Shown piece after piece: positions 7,625-11,901 of a stretch of 11,901 nucleotides of DNA (positions are counted from its first letter, which is position 1; every line of letters begins with the position of its first letter). Source of the stretch: CAZUVM01 sp964623885 (GTDB lineage: Bacteria; Verrucomicrobiota; Verrucomicrobiia; Limisphaerales; UBA8199); assembly GCA_964623885.1 (NCBI GenBank), contig CAZUVM010000020.1:1-11901 (forward strand). The letters are read 5' to 3'. The notes below the pieces were generated by a model. The model searched no databases. It was given only the letters and a program-made list of their open reading frames with translations, and was not told the DNA's origin. The position numbers were made by a program, and so were the translations under genes.

Positions 7625-9037
7625 GTGGCTCATCGCCTGATTACGATAGTAATGGCCCTCACGGCCGGCCTTGCGTGCGAAGGGTACGGCCAGATGAGAC
7701 CTGACCCTCAGGATCAGGCGCTTAGGCTCCGGCTCCTGCGGTTTACCACGGATGCTTACCGTCGAGCCGCACTGCAGGTTCTGCTCGATGAGGCAAATCG
7801 CAAAGCAAAAAATCTGGGATTAAACGAGAAAACTCCCATAACCCAATACGACCTGGTCGAGAGCTTCATTCAGCCCCCCGCGTGGTCGGTCGCCGAAGGG
7901 ATGTTCGGAACGCTTACAACGTCGAACTACGTGTACACAGCTTCGGAGAATAACAAGCTGTGCTCGATCACGTGCACTCCAACAGCCCAAGCCGACTGCA
8001 TTGCCCTAGTCGAGCAGCGTTATGGCGACCAGGTCGCGGTAATGGAAACGAACCTCGCCTACACTCTCGCGACAAACTGGTTGACGGCGGGAAATGTCGA
8101 CGTTGCCGCACTCGAAAGGGAGTGCTCGGTTCAGATCACAACTATGCGTCACGGACGCCATTACCTACCAGTGTTCTCGGTACGTTGGAGGCAAGCAGCC
8201 GCGAACCCGGCTGGGCCCATCACGACTCGTGACGATGGCTATCAGACTCGCGCCGCGGTGCTTCTTGTCGAGCCAGACCGCAGGCTGCTGCACTTTGAGG
8301 TAGACGATAGGTACCTCCTCGGGCCAGTCCTGAGTGTTCCGAATGCGGACGAGCTTCTATGCCCGAGCAACGAAGCGCCGATTTGCAACTTGCGATATAT
8401 TAGCACGGCTTACAAAAGCGCGGCGCTCGAGCGCATGCTGGAAGAGGCTGATTGGGCACGCCGCCGGCTCTCGCTACAGGATGCAAGTCCAATCAAGGCT
8501 ACTGATCTGAAAAAAATATATATCGCCCCACCTTTGATAAGCGAGCGCTGGAAGGAATTCGGTACCATCCGCACGGGCAACTTCGTTTATGGGGCCTTAG
8601 TAGGTAACAAGCTTTCGTGGATCCAACAGAACCTTTCAACGATCGATGAATTGCACTACTTTGCACGGATAAAGGCAAGGTGGCTTTGGCCGAGGAATCA
8701 GGAAAACACCAATTCCGCTTACACTATCGCGGCGCGCTGGATGCGGGCGCTCAATGCAGATGTAGACGCCTTGGACCATGACTGCACACTCTCGGTGGAC
8801 GCGTGGGAGATTGGCAGCCAGTTCGTGCCGTTATACACCGTGACATGGGCAAAGATCGAAGGAGGAAGCCCGCGTGTAATTGCCACGGTGCGCTTAGTTC
8901 AGCCAGACAGCAGCTTAAACCTATTGGCGGTACAAGACCCGCACTACCTTCTGCGTGAACCTCTCCGCGCCCAAGCTGGCCCCGTGCATGGAGCACTGCC
9001 GAGACGTCCGGGCGACAAAGAGACGCAGGCAGACTGA
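7625..9037 (+). CDS. exported protein made of two copies of one unknown domain
   Basis: I do not recognise the family by name. A GTG start at 7625 lies 3 nt after the stop of the preceding gene, without a Shine-Dalgarno. It is preferred to the in-frame ATG at 7652 because only the longer form has a full signal peptide (AHR, hydrophobic LITIVMALTAGLA, then ACEGYGQ). The Cys at 18 follows GLA, which does not fit a lipobox well. The mature protein is an internal duplication: residues about 38-236 and 256-447 align through AYRRAALQVLLDEA / AYKSAALERMLEEA, FGTLTTSNYVY / FGTIRTGNFVY, ECSVQ / DCTLS, YLPVFSVRW / FVPLYTVTW and LLVEPD...RYLL / RLVQPD...HYLL. Such helix-then-strand domains of unknown function occur in verrucomicrobial exported proteins as I recall them. 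Operon position suggests it works with the large beta-helix protein. The last ~20 residues are Arg/Pro/Gly-rich where the next gene overlaps. Confidence 0.82.
   Translation: MAHRLITIVMALTAGLACEGYGQMRPDPQDQALRLRLLRFTTDAYRRAALQVLLDEANRKAKNLGLNEKTPITQYDLVESFIQPPAWSVAEGMFGTLTTSNYVYTASENNKLCSITCTPTAQADCIALVEQRYGDQVAVMETNLAYTLATNWLTAGNVDVAALERECSVQITTMRHGRHYLPVFSVRWRQAAANPAGPITTRDDGYQTRAAVLLVEPDRRLLHFEVDDRYLLGPVLSVPNADELLCPSNEAPICNLRYISTAYKSAALERMLEEADWARRRLSLQDASPIKATDLKKIYIAPPLISERWKEFGTIRTGNFVYGALVGNKLSWIQQNLSTIDELHYFARIKARWLWPRNQENTNSAYTIAARWMRALNADVDALDHDCTLSVDAWEIGSQFVPLYTVTWAKIEGGSPRVIATVRLVQPDSSLNLLAVQDPHYLLREPLRAQAGPVHGALPRRPGDKETQAD
7736..8332 (+). repeat. domain copy 1 of the duplicated exported protein
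   Basis: Residues about 38-236 of the gene at 7625. Landmarks are AYRRAALQVLLDEA, FGTLTTSNYVY, YLPVFSVRW and DDRYLLGPVL. The similarity to copy 2 is at protein level and clearly diverged, so the duplication is old. Confidence 0.75.
8390..8965 (+). repeat. domain copy 2 of the duplicated exported protein
   Basis: Residues about 256-447 of the gene at 7625. Landmarks are AYKSAALERMLEEA, FGTIRTGNFVY, FVPLYTVTW and DPHYLLREPL. The central segment differs most from copy 1: copy 1 has a Cys cluster (C113, C117, C125) and copy 2 has none there. Confidence 0.75.
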
Positions 9038-10760
9038 ACCAAAGATCAGCGTGGATGCAAAGCCTGGAATAATTCGCGAGGCGCACCCACACGAGCCGGC
9101 TGTCCGGCAGCAACCTCGATGTCCTACCAGGCTTTTAGCCATAATTGCGCTCTGCCTCGCATTCACAGGGATTGTAAGCTTTCTGACCACGACCGTCGAG
9201 ATCGGCGCGGATGAAGGTATCGAGCTCGCTAAAGTAACCCTGCGCCAGCATGGCTGCGAGCTTTACACCGACATCTGGAACGACCAACCGCCACTCCATA
9301 CCTTGCTGGTCGGAGTTGTGGCAAGCTGGATCGGCTCATCGATCGTTGCTGCACGGATTCCAACGCTCCTTGCAACGCCCCTGGTTCTGGCGTGTGTGCT
9401 CGTGTTAACGCGACGGCAGATTGGGTCATCCGCCGCGTGGCTTGCAGCCGTACTGTGTATGTCATCGCCGGGGTTCGTCGAGCTGAGCGCCTCCTGTATG
9501 CTCGAAATCCCAGCCATGGCTCCAGCCCTCGCGGGTTTAGTCCTATTGACCTCAGAGAGGAGGTCGAGCAAGTGGCTGCGTGTGTCGCTCGCCGGGATGC
9601 TGTTCGGCACCGCCCTCCTCGTGAAGTTGGTGCCGATGTACCTGCTGGCTGTTGCCGCTCTGGCAACGTTGGTCGGCCACGACGCCTGGAATACGCGAAG
9701 CGCACACGTCCCAGGTCGCGTGAGCGATACTCGCATAGCTGCGATACGGGCTTGGATCACCGACATGCTCCTTCTACTGGTGACAACGGCGGCGACATTC
9801 GTGTCGCTCGACGTTCTCGTCGACCGGGGTGCCTATCTTACCCACTTCAGTCAGACCTGGGCCTCGCATTTCGGTGGAACGAAGAACCTCGCCTATGGCT
9901 CACCAGCCGACCGGCCATTCCATTGGTCCGCGCTTTTAAAGAATTGGGATCTCACCATTCCGGCGCTCGTTGGCGTAGCAGGCTGCATCAGATCCGTATT
10001 GCGAGACAGAAAAGCTGACCGGCGGGTGTCTGCTGACGCGATTATCCCAGTTTTCTGGCTTGCTCTCGCCCTCACCCTTTTTGGCCTGCATCGGCCCTGG
10101 TGGCCCTACTATTATGTGCACATTGCCATCCCGCTCTGTTGGTGCGCGGCGCTGGGGTTCAGTACGATAACCGATTTCGTAATTCGGAACACGCGGCTGT
10201 CCGCGGGGCTCGGGTGGTTGAAAGAGCTGAGCATGACTGTTGTAGGGTACACCAGCCACCGAGCTCTGCCAGCTTCGCGAAATCACAAAGTATACCACCA
10301 GGCACAGCCGCGCCACGGGCGAGCAGTCGCCGGCTATGCACTTGCGCTCTTTGTGGCGGCAGCAGCGGCCTGCATGGTGACGCGGGTTTTATTCGAGATG
10401 TCCAACATCAGGAACTCACCTCAAATCTACAATTCGCTGGTACTCCAGGAGACGGCGAAGTTCAAGCCGTTCACGCAGTGGATGTACACCGACGAACCGA
10501 TTTATTCTTTCCACGCCGGAATCCCAATGCCGCCGGATCTGGCAGTGGTGGTGCTCAAACGGTTTTGGGCGGGTGAGATGACGTACGACCGGATGACCAA
10601 GGATTTGGTGGACTACAAGCCTGGTTTGATTCTGCTGCGAAACAACGGGCGAGAACCACCTTTTCAGGATCTGCTGCGGACTGATTATAGAATCGTTTAT
10701 CAGGATGGCGAGCACCGGTTGTACGCGCATAAATCGATCAGCCAGAAGCCACATATATGA
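8988..10760 (+). CDS. multi-pass membrane glycosyltransferase, GT39/PMT-like (GT-C fold)
   Basis: GT-C enzymes of this type transfer a sugar from a polyprenyl-phosphate donor to an acceptor on the outer face of the inner membrane. About ten hydrophobic spans are visible, the first near residues 47-68. The first outside loop carries the acidic pair Asp75-Glu76 (ADEGIELAKV), expected as the metal or catalytic site. It is followed by YTDIWNDQPPLHT (93-105), which matches the family's PPL segment, by LEIPA (172-176), and late by HRPWWPYYYVHIAIPL (368-383), typical of the donor-side region. The C-terminal ~110 residues are soluble, presumably periplasmic. Start choice is uncertain: ATG 8988 gives 591 residues and a 50-nt overlap with the preceding gene; GTG 8955 gives 601 residues and an 83-nt overlap; GTG 9051 would avoid overlap. 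None has a visible Shine-Dalgarno. It shares ATGA with the next gene. Acceptor and sugar cannot be read from the sequence; the neighbouring secreted proteins are candidates. Confidence 0.83.
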   Translation: MEHCRDVRATKRRRQTEPKISVDAKPGIIREAHPHEPAVRQQPRCPTRLLAIIALCLAFTGIVSFLTTTVEIGADEGIELAKVTLRQHGCELYTDIWNDQPPLHTLLVGVVASWIGSSIVAARIPTLLATPLVLACVLVLTRRQIGSSAAWLAAVLCMSSPGFVELSASCMLEIPAMAPALAGLVLLTSERRSSKWLRVSLAGMLFGTALLVKLVPMYLLAVAALATLVGHDAWNTRSAHVPGRVSDTRIAAIRAWITDMLLLLVTTAATFVSLDVLVDRGAYLTHFSQTWASHFGGTKNLAYGSPADRPFHWSALLKNWDLTIPALVGVAGCIRSVLRDRKADRRVSADAIIPVFWLALALTLFGLHRPWWPYYYVHIAIPLCWCAALGFSTITDFVIRNTRLSAGLGWLKELSMTVVGYTSHRALPASRNHKVYHQAQPRHGRAVAGYALALFVAAAAACMVTRVLFEMSNIRNSPQIYNSLVLQETAKFKPFTQWMYTDEPIYSFHAGIPMPPDLAVVVLKRFWAGEMTYDRMTKDLVDYKPGLILLRNNGREPPFQDLLRTDYRIVYQDGEHRLYAHKSISQKPHI

Positions 10761-11901
10761 CTTCGTTATTAAGATTAAATGGGTTGCGTCGTATCGGCCG
10801 CGCGGTGGTGTTTGTCCTAGGCGCGACTCTGGCGGGGGCTAGCTTGGAAGGCTGGGCGGCGGTCCACTACGTGAACATCAGCAGCACCAACCCGGTGGCG
10901 CCGTATTTGGATTGGAGCACGGCGGCAAAGGGGATCCAGAACGCGGTAGACGTGGCCAGTTCTGGTGACACGGTGCTGGTGGCCGATGGCAGGTATACGG
11001 GTGCCGGGCGTGTGGTGCAGGGGACGGTGAGCAATTGTGTGGCGATAACCAACGCGGTGCTTCTGCAAAGTCTCAACGGCCCGGCGCACGCGATGATCGC
11101 TGGAACCTACGGCCTTTTCTCAGGGCAGCCGAGCTACCGGTGTTTGTACCTTGCCAACGGCGCATCGGTTTCCGGGCTTTGGCTCGCGAGCGGCGGGACC
11201 GCCAATGGAGTGACAACTGGACCGGACGCCACTGGCCCCGGCATCTGGTGCCCGGATGGCAGTTGCGTGGTGACGAACTGCATCATCGGCGGCTGCCAGG
11301 GCGATGGAAACGTGGCCGCGATTGCTGGAGGGACCGTCAATAATTGCTGGATTAGCAACAACTTGTGCACCGGCATCACGGGCGCGGTGGTGAACAGTTC
11401 GCTGCTGTTGCGCAACAGCGGCAGCGGCGCGGCATATTCAGTGCTCAACAATTGCACGGTTCTCAACAACGTCGGTGCCTGGAGCGGGCCTGTGGCAGGC
11501 GCGCTGTACTGCGTGGCGACCAATTGCATCGTCTATGACACCAGCGGAGCCTCCAACTACATCGGCACGTTTTTTGATTCCTCGTGTACGTGGCCGCTGC
11601 CGGCGAGCGGCTATGGCAATTTCAGGAATGGGCCGGGATTCGTGGGGGTCAGGGATTTCCATCTGGCGTCAACCTCGCCCTGCGTCAATGCCGGGAGGAA
11701 TTTAGCTGTCCTTAGCGCAACCGATCTGGATGGCCACTCGCGTGTTGTGGGAGGTGCGGTCGATGTCGGATGCTTTGAGTTTCAAACTCCGACCTCGGCC
11801 ATCTCGTACGCATGGTTGCAGTACTATGGTTTGCCCACGGACGGCTCGGCGGATTTTGCGGACGCTGACGGTGATGGGATGAACAATTGGCAGGAGTGGA
11901 T
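10757..11901 (+). CDS. secreted right-handed beta-helix (pectate-lyase-like) protein, 3' end outside window
   Basis: The frame is open from ATG 10757 to the window edge (381 codons). The start overlaps the glycosyltransferase stop as ATGA, so translation is probably coupled; no Shine-Dalgarno is seen. The signal peptide is classic: LRRIGR, hydrophobic AVVFVLGATLAGASL, cleavage near GWAA/VHYVN. The mature start (HYVNISSTNP, DWSTAAKGIQNAVD, GDTVLVADGRY) is the usual opening of verrucomicrobial beta-helix proteins. Rungs repeat an Asn-Cys turn: VVTNCIIGGC, TVNNCWISNN, VLNNCTVLNN, VATNCIVYD. The helix closes with DFHLASTSPCVNAG and DVGCFEF. It is followed by WLQYYGLPTDGSADF and the calcium-binding-like DADGDGMNNWQEW at residues 369-381, where the window stops; more repeats or a terminal sorting domain may follow. 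It shares architecture with the gene at 2516. No polysaccharide-lyase catalytic residues are evident, so enzyme activity is not claimed. Confidence 0.88.
   Translation, partial: MTSLLRLNGLRRIGRAVVFVLGATLAGASLEGWAAVHYVNISSTNPVAPYLDWSTAAKGIQNAVDVASSGDTVLVADGRYTGAGRVVQGTVSNCVAITNAVLLQSLNGPAHAMIAGTYGLFSGQPSYRCLYLANGASVSGLWLASGGTANGVTTGPDATGPGIWCPDGSCVVTNCIIGGCQGDGNVAAIAGGTVNNCWISNNLCTGITGAVVNSSLLLRNSGSGAAYSVLNNCTVLNNVGAWSGPVAGALYCVATNCIVYDTSGASNYIGTFFDSSCTWPLPASGYGNFRNGPGFVGVRDFHLASTSPCVNAGRNLAVLSATDLDGHSRVVGGAVDVGCFEFQTPTSAISYAWLQYYGLPTDGSADFADADGDGMNNWQEW

Noticed and set aside
7680..7683. Lipoprotein signal (Cys18) in the exported protein at 7625
   Set aside because: The residues before Cys are G-L-A, without the Leu at -3 expected of a lipobox, so a lipoprotein call is not supported.
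8508..8522. A/T run resembling a promoter (AAAAAAATATATAT)
   Set aside because: It is within a well-supported coding region, encoding LKKIYI of domain copy 2, which matches copy 1 in position; no partner -35 is evident.
9392..10018. 208-codon plus-strand ORF
   Set aside because: Out-of-frame shadow of the glycosyltransferase; Arg-rich composition and no hydrophobic segments.
1..11901. CRISPR arrays, tRNA or rRNA genes, insertion sequences with terminal inverted repeats
   Set aside because: None was seen on reading both strands; the only mobile-element trace is the DUF3631 relic.

Overview
The window looks like a chromosomal segment of a Verrucomicrobiota bacterium, probably of the Pedosphaera/Limisphaerales kind. 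The main clue is the style of the secreted proteins: right-handed beta-helix proteins that carry calcium-binding-like D-x-D-G-D-G modules, including the phrase GLPTDGSADFADADGDG in the last gene. I know this style mainly from that phylum. The assignment is an inference from recalled protein style, not from a search.

Layout: (1) 1-1308, minus strand: the N-terminal 436 codons of ilvD (dihydroxy-acid dehydratase, branched-chain amino-acid synthesis), cut by the window's left edge. Its last ~65 visible residues do not look like the family. (2) About 1333-2090, plus strand: a 5'-truncated, frame-broken relic of a DUF3631 helicase/primase-type protein, of phage or plasmid origin. Its last ~195 codons are still open and well conserved. 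(3) 2091-2515: a 425-bp intergenic stretch with no convincing gene, holding small dyads and ending in a good Shine-Dalgarno sequence. (4) 2516 to the right edge, plus strand: four tightly packed genes that look like one operon. They encode a 1701-residue secreted multidomain beta-helix protein, a 470-residue exported protein built from two copies of one domain, a multi-pass GT-C/GT39-like membrane glycosyltransferase, and a second secreted beta-helix protein cut by the window end. The junctions are a 3-nt gap, an overlap of 50-83 nt, and a 4-nt ATGA overlap.

How the genes may work together: three of the four operon products carry export signals and the fourth resembles enzymes that move sugars from lipid carriers to acceptors outside the inner membrane. 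A reasonable inference is a co-expressed cell-surface or secreted module in which the membrane glycosyltransferase decorates the exported proteins or an associated glycan. The largest protein ends in a region with a Gly-His-Gly and a downstream Gly-Cys after a hydrophobic strand. That is the arrangement of clan CD (caspase/gingipain/CHAT-like) cysteine peptidases, and it is the most intriguing signal here. No RNA genes, CRISPR arrays or intact mobile elements were seen.
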